DNA of 64,000 nucleotides from Nitratireductor aquibiodomus NL21 = JCM 21793 (GTDB lineage Bacteria; Pseudomonadota; Alphaproteobacteria; Rhizobiales; Rhizobiaceae). Of this stretch, positions 46,584 through 56,056 are shown piece after piece; position 1 is the stretch's first letter, and every line of letters begins with the position of its first letter. Below the pieces are notes generated by a model, which was not told the DNA's origin, ran no database searches, and worked only from the letters and a program-made list of their open reading frames with translations. The stretch spans positions 1 to 64,000 of the forward strand of contig NZ_BAMP01000002.1 of assembly GCF_000615975.1 (NCBI RefSeq), written 5' to 3'. The translations under genes and the position numbers were made by a program.

Positions 46584-47288
46584 TCAATCCTTTTTCTCGC
46601 CTTCCAGGCGGCTGCTCCAGTCTTCGACCCTGCCGGAGGCGAGGCGTCTTTGTGCGTAGCGCCGCCATCCATCCGGCAGTTTCGGAAGTGCAGCCATTTC
46701 TTCCAGTTCCCCGCGGTCGAGGGTTTTGACATAAAGGATCTGCCACAGGCGCTTCAGCGGCCATTCCGGCAATGGCCGCTTGATGCGCTCAAGCTTGTCA
46801 TCGGATGACACCATACCTTCCTGGAGGACACGGTAATACCAGCCGGTGCGGCCGGTTTTCTGGACCTGGTAGGCCATCGTGTCGACGTCGAAGCGGCTGT
46901 TGAGTTTCCAGCAGGGCTGGCGGCCCTGCGATACTTCGACGACGGCTTCGCCCAGCCGGAAAATGTCGCCAAGGGCGACGGTTTCCTCGTTCAGCCCGTG
47001 GGTGGACAAGTTTTCACCGAAGGCTCCCGGAGATGCCAGCAAAGGATGGTCGCCGATTTCACGCTTCCAGTCGGCGTAGTGGTCGCGCGGGTAGTGATGG
47101 ACAGCCTTTTCCGGGCCGCCGTGGACCCTGGTATCGGCCTGATGGTCGCCGGCGAAGCCGTTTGCGCCCAGCCATAGCGGACCATCTACGGCACTCTTGG
47201 CGATGCCACTGGGGACGTTTCGCTCTCCCAGGGGCGCGATGTTGCCGGTCAGAATTGCCTCAAGAGGAAACTTCTCGATCTTGGTCAC
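46584..47288 (-). CDS. MOSC domain protein (YiiM-like)
   Basis: 234 residues: a MOSC domain (about 30-165) followed by the short C-terminal helical 3-alpha domain of the YiiM type (about 175-225). Family features: GFAGDHQADTRVHGGPEKAVHHYPRDHY, GAFGENLSTHG and the cofactor-binding cysteine in GRQPCWKLN. YiiM proteins carry molybdenum cofactor and detoxify N-hydroxylated bases such as 6-N-hydroxylaminopurine. It is divergent from the IclR-type regulator gene. Role by family. Confidence 0.88.
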   Translation of the reverse strand: MTKIEKFPLEAILTGNIAPLGERNVPSGIAKSAVDGPLWLGANGFAGDHQADTRVHGGPEKAVHHYPRDHYADWKREIGDHPLLASPGAFGENLSTHGLNEETVALGDIFRLGEAVVEVSQGRQPCWKLNSRFDVDTMAYQVQKTGRTGWYYRVLQEGMVSSDDKLERIKRPLPEWPLKRLWQILYVKTLDRGELEEMAALPKLPDGWRRYAQRRLASGRVEDWSSRLEGEKKD

Positions 47289-47519
47289 GGATGCCCCCTT
47301 GTGAGACCTTTTCGCTCGAATGTCAGCATCTCATACGGTGTTGCAGCGCGGGGTTGAAGGTCCAGTTTGCGGAACCGGGTGGTCCGCCGTTGTGGACAAG
47401 TTCATCGCACCCCGAATCCTGCCGGAAACTGCGTAGATCGGTTGGGCGTTGCCGTTCGAGCAGGGTTTTTGCTACTCTTCATCCCCGTTTTTCGACGGGT
47501 GGAATGAAGGGCGGGAATT

Positions 47520-48326
47520 GTGGTTGTAAAGGCATTGCGCGCAGAAGATCGAAAAGCGGCTTCCGTTTCCCCGGCGCTGTCGAGGGGGCTGCATCTTCTT
47601 TCCGTGTTTGCCGACGCTCCTGTCTGGCTTAGCAATTCAGACATTGCCGGCCGCACCGATCTGCCCGCGGCGACCGTTGCGCGACTGACGAAATCGCTGA
47701 CCCAGATGGGGTTTCTGCACTATAGCGGCAGTCGCCGGCGCTTCCGGCTGGCGCCCGGGGTTGTTCGGCTTGGCTATGGTGCCAGAAGCGAGACGCAGGT
47801 AATTGAGGTCATACGCCCTCATCTTCAGAGGATCGCTGACCGTTTTGGTGTGCACGCGGCGCTTGCCGTTCTGGATGGCGCCGAGGCTCTGCATCTGGAA
47901 GTCTGCCATAGCAGTACCACGCTCGTGACCCTTCGGCTTGAGGCTGGTTCGAGAGTCCCTCTGGCCGGCACTCCGATCGGACATGCCCTGCTGGCTGCTC
48001 TGGAACCCGCCCGGCGCGAAAGCTGCCTGGTGGACCTGGAGTGTCACCATGCAGCGGAGTGGAATGTGCTTTCGCCGCAGATCGAGCGCGGGCTGGTCGA
48101 GATTGCAGGCAGTGGATTTACGCTGTCCCTCGGGGGCTGGCATCCTGACGTTCACGGTGTAGCCGTGCCGTTCAAGCCCTCCGATCAAGCCGCTGCAATG
48201 TCACTTGGCTGCGGTGTCCCAAAAGGGCAGCTGCCCCTGCCGCGTCTGAAGGAACTCGGTGGTGAACTCGTGCAGCTTTCCGCGCTCGTTACTTCAAGCC
48301 GCGAAAACTCGCTGCCGGTGCAGTGA
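47520..48326 (+). CDS. IclR family transcriptional regulator
   Basis: 268 residues. An N-terminal winged helix-turn-helix (about 17-80: SRGLHLLSVFADAPVWLSNSDIAGRTDLPAATVARL) and an IclR effector domain (about 95-260, with VIRPHLQRIADRFGVHAALAV and AGTPIGHALLAAL). GTG start at 47520 after agggcgggaatt. It opens the sugar-acid-type cluster and faces the second IclR gene. Ligand unknown; IclR regulators near lactonase/dehydratase genes often sense sugar acids. Confidence 0.87.
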   Translation: MVVKALRAEDRKAASVSPALSRGLHLLSVFADAPVWLSNSDIAGRTDLPAATVARLTKSLTQMGFLHYSGSRRRFRLAPGVVRLGYGARSETQVIEVIRPHLQRIADRFGVHAALAVLDGAEALHLEVCHSSTTLVTLRLEAGSRVPLAGTPIGHALLAALEPARRESCLVDLECHHAAEWNVLSPQIERGLVEIAGSGFTLSLGGWHPDVHGVAVPFKPSDQAAAMSLGCGVPKGQLPLPRLKELGGELVQLSALVTSSRENSLPVQ

Positions 48327-48365
48327 CGCCACGGAGGCACTGATGCCGCCCGGCTTGGTGGTCGG

Positions 48366-49139
48366 TCAGGAGTCTTCCAGATATCGCACACCCATTGCCG
48401 CGCATTTGCGCTGAATGAGTTCCACGGCTGCAAGCAGATCCTTCATTGGACCTGCCGGATCACGCGCAGCCTGGGTGTTGGCGGGAAGAACAAGTTCCAG
48501 TGCCAGAACGGCATTGTTGAGGTGCAGTGGAGCGGCCAGCAGGAGCAGATTCTTGTCTGGAAGCAGCAATCGAAAGCAGCCCGACGCCCGAAAGAAGCAG
48601 AAGCTTTCGTGAAGCGCCTCGGTCTCGACGGGACGCGGGGATAGCTCGGATACGGATCTGTCCATGCTGGTCTGGCTGGTGAACAGAAGGGCGTGACCCG
48701 CCGCGGTCTGCGCGAGCGGATAGGCCGAGCCAACGTGACAGCAGGGGGAGCTTTCGCGATTCAACCCGTTGCAGACGACGAGAAATAGAGCTTCTCCGGC
48801 ATCGTCCACAGCAAGGGTCGATGTGGCGTTGTGCCGGTCCGCCAGCGCCTGAAGAACAGAACGCGCAATTCCGGCGACAGGGGTTTCACTCAAGAATTTC
48901 TTTGAGAGCGCGCCGGCCGTGCGGCCCGGCTGGTAGCGCTCCGCAAATCTGGATGGCTCGACGAAACCATGGAGCTCTAGGGTTTTCAAAAGCCTGGCGG
49001 TGGTGTCGTGTCTCAACGAAAACCGTAAAGCCAGTTCATCGGAGGTCATCGGCCCTTCGTCTGACAGGAGCTGGACCAACCCGAGACCGTTTCTTAGAGC
49101 GACTGTGCTGCTGTTTCCTTCGTCTGTCTGCTTTTTCAC
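48366..49139 (-). CDS. IclR family transcriptional regulator (second)
   Basis: 257 residues with the helix-turn-helix at about 12-75 (NGLGLVQLLSDEGPMTSDELALRFSLRHDTTARLLKTL) and an effector domain after it (VLQALADRHNATSTLAVDDAG, AAGHALLF). It is convergent with the first IclR gene and divergent from the SMP-30-type lactonase gene. Two palindromes lie in the latter gap (49198 and 49256), so it is the likely controller of the lactonase gene. The two IclR proteins are distinct, not recent copies. Confidence 0.87.
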   Translation of the reverse strand: MKKQTDEGNSSTVALRNGLGLVQLLSDEGPMTSDELALRFSLRHDTTARLLKTLELHGFVEPSRFAERYQPGRTAGALSKKFLSETPVAGIARSVLQALADRHNATSTLAVDDAGEALFLVVCNGLNRESSPCCHVGSAYPLAQTAAGHALLFTSQTSMDRSVSELSPRPVETEALHESFCFFRASGCFRLLLPDKNLLLLAAPLHLNNAVLALELVLPANTQAARDPAGPMKDLLAAVELIQRKCAAMGVRYLEDS

Positions 49140-49197
49140 CGTATGTTTTGCCTTGATGGACAGGCCCCCAACTGAATTTTTATGCTTATCGCGCCCG

Positions 49198-49211
49198 GCA
49201 TATCAATATGC
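49198..49211. promoter_or_regulatory. candidate regulator palindrome A
   Basis: GCATAT-CA-ATATGC, perfect arms, in the divergent gap between the second IclR gene and the lactonase gene. Confidence 0.45.
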
Positions 49212-49255
49212 AGGCACCGGTTCGCGCCGTGAAACGTGCCCTGATCGCAAAAATG

Positions 49256-49269
49256 TGATCGAATGATCA
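49256..49269. promoter_or_regulatory. candidate regulator palindrome B
   Basis: TGATC-GAAT-GATCA, perfect arms, 50-63 bases upstream of the lactonase ATG, a suitable position for an operator. Confidence 0.45.
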
Positions 49270-49318
49270 GTCATCACCTCATCGGAATGCTTCTTGAACC
49301 CCGGCGTCAAAGGGGGCT

Positions 49319-50236
49319 ATGGCAGCCATTGTCAGAGACTATGAGGGAGGGAAGCCGGTGGCACGGGAAGTCTGGACACGCCTGGAGGGGGAACGCTGTG
49401 TACTCGGTGAGGGGCCGACTTACGACAGACATAGCGACACGGTCTGGTGGTTTGACATTCTGGAAAAGGCTCTGTTCGAGCACTGCTTCGCTGATGGCGT
49501 GACGCGCCGGCACATATTGCCGGAGCTCTCCTCCGCGCTTGCCCGTGTCGATGACAACCGGCAATTGCTCGTGACGGAGAGCGGCCTTTATCTGCGCAAT
49601 GTCGCGGATGGCAGCCTGAGCCTTCACCGCCCGCTGGAAGCGGACAATCCGCAGACCCGTTCCAACGATTCCCGTGTGCATCCCAGCGGGGCATTCTGGA
49701 TCGGCACGATGGGCAAGAATGCTGAAAAGGGCGCGGGATCGATCTATTGGTATCGCAGGGGCGAGGTGAAACGGCTCTATTCCGGTATTACCGTTACCAA
49801 TGCGATCTGTTTTTCGCCCGATGGCAGTGTGGGATATTTCACGGACACGCCGACACTTCAGATCAGGCAGGTTTCACTCGACCCACAGACGGGGCTGCCG
49901 GTTGGCGAGCCGTCAGCATTTGCCGCGCCATCGCGCGACGGAGAGCCCGACGGTGCTGTGGTCGATGCCGAAGGCAATCTCTGGGTGGCGCGATGGGGCG
50001 GCCATGGCGTGGAGGTCTATTCGCCGGGTGGCTTGCTGCTTCGCAAGATTGACCTGCCGGCGGCACTCACCACCTGTCCGGCCTTTGTCGGGCCGCAGGC
50101 GGACAGGCTCCTGGTGACATCGGCATCTATTGGCGTGGACCCGGACAGTTCGGATGCTGCCTCTGCCGGCGGGGTGTTCATGAGCGATCTCGGGGCGCCG
50201 GCGGGCAAGCTCGAGCCCGACGTTTTGGTCGACTGA
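49319..50236 (+). CDS. SMP-30/gluconolactonase family protein
   Basis: 305 residues, six-bladed propeller lactonase (SGL family). The metal-binding residues fit: the Glu in CVLGEGPTYD, the Asn in RSNDSRVHPSGAFWIGTMG, TVTNAICFSPDG, and DGEPDGAVVDAEGNLWVARWGG with the catalytic Asp. It hydrolyses a sugar-acid lactone, consistent with the following TRAP transporter and dehydratase. The ATG at 49319 has a poorly spaced site; a GTG at 49358 has gggaggga 6 bases before it and may be the true start, removing 13 residues. Confidence 0.87.
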   Translation: MAAIVRDYEGGKPVAREVWTRLEGERCVLGEGPTYDRHSDTVWWFDILEKALFEHCFADGVTRRHILPELSSALARVDDNRQLLVTESGLYLRNVADGSLSLHRPLEADNPQTRSNDSRVHPSGAFWIGTMGKNAEKGAGSIYWYRRGEVKRLYSGITVTNAICFSPDGSVGYFTDTPTLQIRQVSLDPQTGLPVGEPSAFAAPSRDGEPDGAVVDAEGNLWVARWGGHGVEVYSPGGLLLRKIDLPAALTTCPAFVGPQADRLLVTSASIGVDPDSSDAASAGGVFMSDLGAPAGKLEPDVLVD

Positions 50237-50249
50237 TCCGTCTCCAGAT

Positions 50250-51533
50250 TCAGTAGCCGCTGAGGCGCGGCAGCCAGGTGGATAGCGCCGGGATAAAGGT
50301 CAGGGCGAGCAGGACAACCAGATGCACGACCAGGAAGGGCGGCATCTCCCGGATCATCTCGCTGACGCGTATCTTGACCGCTGAAGACACGACAAAAAGC
50401 AATGCACCCACCGGCGGGGTGAGAAGGCCGAGCGTGAGGTTGACGATCACGACGATGGCGAAATGGATCGGGTCGATGCCCAGCGAGTAGGCTATGGGGC
50501 CAAGGATCGGCACAAGGATCATGACACCGGGCAGCGGATCCATGAACAGACCGAAGGCGAGCAGCAGCAGGTTGACCGCCAGCAGGAACAGAACCGGGCT
50601 CAGTTCCCAGGCGACAATCGTTGAAGCAATGGCCTGGGGGATGCCCTCGATAATGATGATCCAGGCGAACGCTCGCGCGGCAGCGAGGATCAGCAGAATG
50701 GCGACGGTGACCAGCGCTGAACGAAAGAGAATGTCCGGCAGGTCGCGGAGCCGCAACGAGCGGTAGATGAACATGCCGCACAGGAGCGCATAGAAAACCG
50801 CCACCACCGAGGCTTCGGTCGGCGTGAACAGCCCGCTGCGGATGCCCCCGATGATGAGCACGATGAGGAAGATAGCAGGCAGCGCCTGAAAACTGGTGCG
50901 CATCATCTCGCGCAGGGACGGGCGCGGCGAACTGCTTCTGAAGCCACGCCTGCGGCAGACATACCAGTTGGTCGCGGCCATGGAGAGCGAGATCAGGATG
51001 CCGGGAATGATGCCGGCCATGAACAGGGCGATCACGGAGACATTTTCATCCTGCATTGCGTAAAGGATCATGATGATTGATGGCGGGATGATGGGCCCGA
51101 CGACCGACGCGGAGGCGGTCAGCGCGCTGGCATAGGATTTGTCGTATCCATCCTTCTCCATCATGCGGATCATCATGGCGCCGGGTCCGGCGGCGTCGGC
51201 GAGGGCAGAACCCGAGATGCCGGCGAACATGGTGGACGAGACCACATTGGCGTAGCCCAGCCCGCCGCGGAAATGACCCACGAACTGTGATGCAAAGCGC
51301 AGGAGAATCTGCGTCATGGCACCGCTCGACATCAGCTCGGCTGCCAGGATGAAGAACGGCACCGCCATGAGCGGGAAACTGTCGAGCCCGGAAAACATCT
51401 CCTTGACGATGACGATCTGCGGATAGGTGCTGCCCAGGCTGATTGCCGCCCAGACGGCAAGCGCCAGCGAGAAAGCCACCGGCATGCCGATGATCAGAAG
51501 GGCGAAGAAGGAAGCAAAGAGTATCAGCGCCAC
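50250..51533 (-). CDS. TRAP transporter large permease (DctM)
   Basis: 427 residues, the standard DctM length and about 12 membrane helices. Signatures: DSFPLMAVPFFILAAELMSSG, FAGISGSALADAAGPGAMMIRMM, ASVVGPIIPPSIIMILYA and, near the end, LTPPVGALLFVVSS. It forms the sodium-driven channel with the small permease just upstream (6-base gap) and the binding protein at 52255. The cluster points to a sugar-acid substrate. Confidence 0.94.
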   Translation of the reverse strand: MALILFASFFALLIIGMPVAFSLALAVWAAISLGSTYPQIVIVKEMFSGLDSFPLMAVPFFILAAELMSSGAMTQILLRFASQFVGHFRGGLGYANVVSSTMFAGISGSALADAAGPGAMMIRMMEKDGYDKSYASALTASASVVGPIIPPSIIMILYAMQDENVSVIALFMAGIIPGILISLSMAATNWYVCRRRGFRSSSPRPSLREMMRTSFQALPAIFLIVLIIGGIRSGLFTPTEASVVAVFYALLCGMFIYRSLRLRDLPDILFRSALVTVAILLILAAARAFAWIIIIEGIPQAIASTIVAWELSPVLFLLAVNLLLLAFGLFMDPLPGVMILVPILGPIAYSLGIDPIHFAIVVIVNLTLGLLTPPVGALLFVVSSAVKIRVSEMIREMPPFLVVHLVVLLALTFIPALSTWLPRLSGY

Positions 51534-51539
51534 GGCCGT

Positions 51540-52085
51540 CTATTCCCGGTTGGCTGCAATGTGGGTGTCGCCGCTTTCGGCAAGTGCGGCGGATGGCGTG
51601 TCGGTTTCCACTTCAGCAAACCGGTTTTCCATCACGAAGGAGCGGGCGACAAGAAGCAGATGCACGATGAGGAGGCCAAAGCCGATCGGCATGGCGGCAT
51701 AGATGTAGCTGAAGGAAACGCGGGTTGCCGGCGTCAGCTGGAATCGGGCGCGATCCATATAATTCAGGCCCATCCAGATCATGATCGAGAAGAATGCCAG
51801 AAGCAGACACAGGATCAGGACGCGTACGGCGCGCTGGCCATTTGTGCCGAGCATTTCCTGGAAATTGCCAACGGCGACATGGCCGCCGGTGCGCAGGGCG
51901 AGGCCGGCACCGATGAAGGTCATCCAGATCATCAGGTAGCGGGCGACTTCCTCTGACCAGGTGATGGAGAAATTCGTGAGATAGCGCAGCGATACATTGG
52001 CGAACACGATCACCGCCATGGCGCCGAGCAGCAGCACCAGAGCCCATTTGTTCAGGGCTACGAAATATCGCTCAAATGTTTTCAC
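51540..52085 (-). CDS. TRAP transporter small permease (DctQ)
   Basis: 181 residues, four helices. Begins with GTG at 52085 after gggaggatca; a 54-codon extension upstream is spurious and covers a hairpin. DctQ marks: VIVFANVSLRYLTNFSITWSEEVARYLMIWMTFIGAGLALRTGGHVAVGNF. The C-terminal tail is acidic and poorly conserved. It lies between the binding protein and the large permease as usual. Confidence 0.88.
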   Translation of the reverse strand: MKTFERYFVALNKWALVLLLGAMAVIVFANVSLRYLTNFSITWSEEVARYLMIWMTFIGAGLALRTGGHVAVGNFQEMLGTNGQRAVRVLILCLLLAFFSIMIWMGLNYMDRARFQLTPATRVSFSYIYAAMPIGFGLLIVHLLLVARSFVMENRFAEVETDTPSAALAESGDTHIAANRE

Positions 52086-52195
52086 TGATCCTCCCCGACC
52101 TGGATGCCCGGGGGCACCGCAGCGTGTTGATCGCATCCTGTTTAGACCAACATGATCAAGCGTGGGAACCGGCAATTGCTCAAAAAACGGCAGGA

Positions 52196-52240
52196 AGCAA
52201 AACTCCGGGCAGCCGCCGCATGGACTGCTGCCCGGAGTTT
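52196..52240 (-). terminator. intercistronic terminator-like hairpin after the TRAP binding-protein gene
   Basis: Perfect 14-bp arms AAACTCCGGGCAGC (52200-52213) and GCTGCCCGGAGTTT (52227-52240), 13-base loop. On the minus strand it starts 15 bases after the dctP-type stop and ends in TTTT, ahead of the small permease gene. Same architecture as at 39427. Confidence 0.8.
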
Positions 52241-52254
52241 CAGACACATAGACC

Positions 52255-53253
52255 TTATTCGGTCGCGATGATCTGATCGATCAGCGCCTTGTCGTACTGC
52301 TCATAGTATTTTTCATAAGCGGGCTGGACGGCCTGCTGGAAGGCGGCTTTCTGCTCGGCGGTCAGCTCGCCGATTTCCATGCCCTCTTCCTTGAGCTGCT
52401 TGACGCCGGAGGTTTCGACATTGTCGACATAGGCGCGCATGGCCTTGACGGCTTCTGTCGCCCCTTCCTCGAATGCTTTCCTGTCTTCATCCGACATACC
52501 GTCCCAGAGCTGGCGGGAGACGAGAAGCATGGCCGGCGAATAGACATGACCGGAGAGCGTCAGATACTTCTGGACCTCGGAGAGCTTGGCCGAGGTGATA
52601 ACGGAAAGCGGGTTTTCCTGACCGTCGATCGTGCCTTGCTGGAGCGACGAGATGACCTCGGGCCATGCCATCGGCGTGGGAGCGGCACCCAGCGTTTCGA
52701 ACGCGGTGATGTGGATCGGGTTTTCCATCGTGCGCAGCTTGAGGCCGGCAACGTCATCGGGTTTGCCGATGGTGTTGCGGTTGTTGGTGATATGGCGGAA
52801 GCCCTGTTCGCCCCAGGCGAGCGCGACGAGGCCGACATCATCAAACTTTGCGAGGATGCTCTGGCCAATCTCGCCATCAAGCACATTGCGCGCGTGGGTG
52901 AGGTCACGGAACAGGAAAGGGATGTCGAACACACCGGTCTCGGGCACGAAGTTGCTGAGCGTGCCGGAGGAAACGATCGTGGCCTCGATCGTGCCGATCT
53001 GTAGCCCTTCGATCACCTCGCGTTCGCCGCCGAGGCCGGAGGAGGGGAAGTGACGGAAGGAATAGCGCCCGTCAGTGTTCGCCTCGACCACTTCCTGCCA
53101 TTTCTCGGCTGCCACGCCATAATGCGAGGTCGGCGCGAGCGCATAGCCGATCTTGATTTCCTGCTGGGCCTGAGCGGCCGATACGCCGGCAAAAATGCCA
53201 AGCGCGGTTACAAGTGCCGCTAACGGCCCCGTGTTTCTTGCTGAAAATTTCAT
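52255..53253 (-). CDS. TRAP transporter substrate-binding protein (DctP family)
   Basis: 332 residues. A Sec signal peptide (cleavage near AQAQQ) leads into a DctP fold: KIGYALAPTSHYGVAAEKW, FPSSGLGGEREVIEGLQIGTIEATIVSSG, the anion-binding GLKLRTMENPIHITAFETLGAAPTPM and LQQGTIDGQENPLSVI. The RTMENP element resembles proteins that bind hexuronates and other sugar acids more than C4-dicarboxylate binders, but ligand choice is inference. The ATG at 53253 has gggagagagac before it. A strong hairpin follows the gene. Confidence 0.92.
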   Translation of the reverse strand: MKFSARNTGPLAALVTALGIFAGVSAAQAQQEIKIGYALAPTSHYGVAAEKWQEVVEANTDGRYSFRHFPSSGLGGEREVIEGLQIGTIEATIVSSGTLSNFVPETGVFDIPFLFRDLTHARNVLDGEIGQSILAKFDDVGLVALAWGEQGFRHITNNRNTIGKPDDVAGLKLRTMENPIHITAFETLGAAPTPMAWPEVISSLQQGTIDGQENPLSVITSAKLSEVQKYLTLSGHVYSPAMLLVSRQLWDGMSDEDRKAFEEGATEAVKAMRAYVDNVETSGVKQLKEEGMEIGELTAEQKAAFQQAVQPAYEKYYEQYDKALIDQIIATE

Positions 53254-53325
53254 GTCTCTCTCCCGTCGTGGAATTTCGTTGCGATTTAGGTCTCCCATTC
53301 ACTGAAAGCGTCTGGCGCATCCAGC

Positions 53326-54999
53326 CTATTCAGTCAATGCGCCAGTGTTTGCAGGACCAGCAAGTTTTGCGAATTTGGCCAAAACGCCGTTGCGGTAGCG
53401 TGGTTCGGGCTGGCGCCAGTTGGCACGCCGACGTGCGAGTTCCTCGTCGTCGACGTTCAGTTGAAGCAGGCGGCGGCTGGCGTCGATGGTGATCGTGTCG
53501 CCTTCCTCGACAAGGGCAATCGTGCCGCCGTCACAGGCTTCGGGGGTAACATGGCCGACGAGAAGGCCCCAGGAGCCGCCGGAAAAGCGGCCATCTGTAA
53601 TAAGCCCCACCTTCTCGCCGAGCCCGCGCCCGATCAGGGCGGAACTGGGGGCAAGCATCTCCGGCATGCCGGGGCCACCTTTCGGTCCGAGATAACGCAA
53701 AACCATGACATCGCCCGGGTGGATCCGGCCGCTCAGGATCGCATCCATGGCCGATTGCTCATCTTCAAAGACGCGGGCAGGGCCGGTGATGCTGGCGGAT
53801 TTGAGGCCAGTGATCTTGGCGACAGCACCGTCTTCAGCAAGGTTGCCTTTCAGAATCGCGAGATGACCCTCAGCGTAGAGCGGTGCCTCGATGGGGCGAA
53901 TGACATCCTGATCCGATGGCGGAATTGCTGGTATGCCCTTCAGTTCTTCCTCGAGGCTTTGCCCGGTGATCGTCATGCAATCGCCGTTGAGAAGTCCGGC
54001 CTCGAGCAGGATCTTCAAAACCTGTGGCACGCCGCCAGCGCGGTGGAGATCGACGGCCATGTAGCGGCCGGACGGTTTGAGATCGCAGAGAACCGGTACT
54101 TTGCGCCGGATGCGCTCGAAATCGTCAAGCGTCCACTCGACCTCTGCAGCGCGGCAGATGGCGAGATAGTGCAGGACAGCGTTTGTGGAGCCACCCGTTG
54201 CCATCACGAGTGCGATGGCGTTTTCCACGCTACGGCGGGTGATGATGTCGCGGGGTTTCCTGCCCGCGCGCACGGCATCGAGCAGGACGTGGGCCGAGCG
54301 GGCAGCGGACTGGCGCTTTTCCTCATGGATATTTGCCATGGTGGAAGAGCCGAGCAGGGACATGCCGAGCGCCTCGAAAGACGAGCTCATCGTGTTGGCC
54401 GTGTACATGCCGCCACAGGCACCTGTGCCGGGGATGGCGTTGCGTTCGATGGCGTCGAACTCATCGCGGCTGATTTTACCGGCCCTGAGCGCGCCGACGG
54501 CTTCGAAGGCGGAAACGAGATTGAGGTCCTGGCCGTTTAACCTGCCGGGAAGGATGGTGCCGCCGTAGACGTAGATCGCGGGGACATTGGCGCGGGCAAT
54601 GCCGATCATGCCGCCGGGCTTGTTTTTGTCGCAGCCGCCGATGACAAGTACACCATCCATCCACTGGCCCTGAACGGTGGTTTCGACACAATCGGCGATG
54701 ACTTCGCGTGAGACCAGCGAGTATTTCATGCCTTCGGTGCCCATGGACATGCCGTCGGAGATGGTCGGCACGCCGAAGGTCTGCGGATTTCCGCCGGCTT
54801 CCCGCACGGCTTCCACGGCGGCGTCTGCCAAGGGCTGGAGGCCTGCATTGCACGGCGTGATGGTGGAATGGCCGTTGGCGATGCCGATCATCGGACGCGA
54901 AAAATCTTCGTCCCGATAGCCGAGCGCATAGTACATAGCGCGGTTGGGCGAGCGCTCGATGCCCTGGGTGATGGTTTTTGACCGGTCGTTCGCTGGCAT
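53326..54999 (-). CDS. IlvD/Edd-family dehydratase (dihydroxy-acid dehydratase type)
   Basis: 557 residues. Iron-sulfur dehydratase with the cluster cysteines in [26 protein letters not shown] and [21 protein letters not shown], and the C-terminal DGRFSGG serine site. Length and sequence match IlvD of branched-chain amino-acid synthesis, but the neighbours (TRAP transporter, lactonase, LysR) favour a catabolic dehydratase for a sugar acid such as an aldonate. Both readings are possible; a second ilvD elsewhere in the genome would support the catabolic one. The LysR gene is divergent. Confidence 0.85.
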   Translation of the reverse strand: MPANDRSKTITQGIERSPNRAMYYALGYRDEDFSRPMIGIANGHSTITPCNAGLQPLADAAVEAVREAGGNPQTFGVPTISDGMSMGTEGMKYSLVSREVIADCVETTVQGQWMDGVLVIGGCDKNKPGGMIGIARANVPAIYVYGGTILPGRLNGQDLNLVSAFEAVGALRAGKISRDEFDAIERNAIPGTGACGGMYTANTMSSSFEALGMSLLGSSTMANIHEEKRQSAARSAHVLLDAVRAGRKPRDIITRRSVENAIALVMATGGSTNAVLHYLAICRAAEVEWTLDDFERIRRKVPVLCDLKPSGRYMAVDLHRAGGVPQVLKILLEAGLLNGDCMTITGQSLEEELKGIPAIPPSDQDVIRPIEAPLYAEGHLAILKGNLAEDGAVAKITGLKSASITGPARVFEDEQSAMDAILSGRIHPGDVMVLRYLGPKGGPGMPEMLAPSSALIGRGLGEKVGLITDGRFSGGSWGLLVGHVTPEACDGGTIALVEEGDTITIDASRRLLQLNVDDEELARRRANWRQPEPRYRNGVLAKFAKLAGPANTGALTE

Positions 55000-55051
55000 G
55001 CTTTCTCCTCAGTGGCCAACACCGCTGAGAAGTCAGGCTAGGGAGTGTTTG

Positions 55052-55081
55052 CTGATATGAGAAATATATTTATAATATCAG
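55052..55081. promoter_or_regulatory. candidate LysR operator
   Basis: CTGATAT (55052-55058) and ATATCAG (55075-55081), perfect 7-bp arms 16 apart, in the AT-rich 109-base gap between the dehydratase and LysR genes. Placement suits autoregulation plus control of the dehydratase gene. Confidence 0.55.
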
Positions 55082-55108
55082 ATTAATTCAATTCACATAT
55101 GAGATGGC

Positions 55109-56020
55109 ATGGATATTCGCCAGATTCGGCATTTCGTCGCGGTTGCCGAGGAACTGCATTTCGGTCGCGCGGCCGAACGTCTGGGCATGACTCAGCCGCC
55201 GCTCAGCCAGAGCATACAGGCGCTGGAGGCGGTTCTGGGCCTGACACTTTTTGAGCGGACACGGCGCAGCGTGACGCTGACGCCGGTCGGGCACGAGTGG
55301 CTGCCCCATGCGCGGCGGGTTCTGGAAGAGGCGTCCGAACTGCCGCGGGTGGCGCGTCGGCTTTCGCGCGGCGAGATCGGCCGCGTGCGTCTCTCCTTCA
55401 TTAGCTTCGTAAGCTACAGCTTCCTGCCGAAGCTCGTGCGCCGCTTCAAGGAACGGTTTCCCGAGGTCGAGCTGGTGTTGAACGAAGCGACGAGCGACGT
55501 GCAGATCGCCGAACTGCTCGATGGTGCCCTCGATGCCGGCATCATCATCGCTCCGCCGCGCGGCGCATTGCACTCGCCTCTGCGGTATCGGCCGGTGGAA
55601 ACGGACAGGCTGGTGGTGGCGGTGCCGGAGGAATGGGTGATTTCCGGACGTGTGGTGCCGCGCGGCGGAAAGCTCGACTTCAACGCGCTGCGCGATCTGC
55701 CGGTCATCCTGTTTCCACGCCATAGCGCGCCGGTGCTGCACGATCTCGTCACACGCTACTATGCCGAGCGTGACGCGGCGCCCGTTCCGGGACAGCAGGC
55801 CGTGCAGATGCAGACGATCATCAATCTCGTTTCCAGCGGGCTTGGCATCGCGTTCGTGCCGAGCACGATGCGACGGCTGATCCGACCGGGGGTCGCCTAT
55901 TTCCGGCTTGCGGAACAGCAACCCGAAATCGAGATCGGGTTTGCGTGGCGCGGCACCGGTGCGAGCGCTGCAGTGCGGCACCTGGCCGGCATCATTGACG
56001 AGATGTTTCCGGCGCAATGA
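55109..56020 (+). CDS. LysR family transcriptional regulator
   Basis: 303 residues. The N-terminal winged helix-turn-helix (1-60) reads MDIRQIRHFVAVAEELHFG, AAERLGMTQPPLSQSIQALE and LTLFERTRRSVTLT; the rest is a periplasmic-binding-protein-like effector domain (FISFVSYSFLPKLVRRFKERFPEVELVLNE; LVSSGLGIAFVPSTM). It is divergent from the dehydratase gene, with a candidate operator between them, so it most likely activates that gene in response to a pathway acid. Confidence 0.92.
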   Translation: MDIRQIRHFVAVAEELHFGRAAERLGMTQPPLSQSIQALEAVLGLTLFERTRRSVTLTPVGHEWLPHARRVLEEASELPRVARRLSRGEIGRVRLSFISFVSYSFLPKLVRRFKERFPEVELVLNEATSDVQIAELLDGALDAGIIIAPPRGALHSPLRYRPVETDRLVVAVPEEWVISGRVVPRGGKLDFNALRDLPVILFPRHSAPVLHDLVTRYYAERDAAPVPGQQAVQMQTIINLVSSGLGIAFVPSTMRRLIRPGVAYFRLAEQQPEIEIGFAWRGTGASAAVRHLAGIIDEMFPAQ

Positions 56021-56056
56021 CTTGCAAAAGGCGGATTGTTCCTCAAAATCGCGCGG

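Noticed and set aside
47369-47388. IclR operator GCGGAACC..GGTCCGC upstream of the first IclR gene
   Set aside because: The arms differ by one base in length and the element is GC-rich background-like; not strong enough to annotate.
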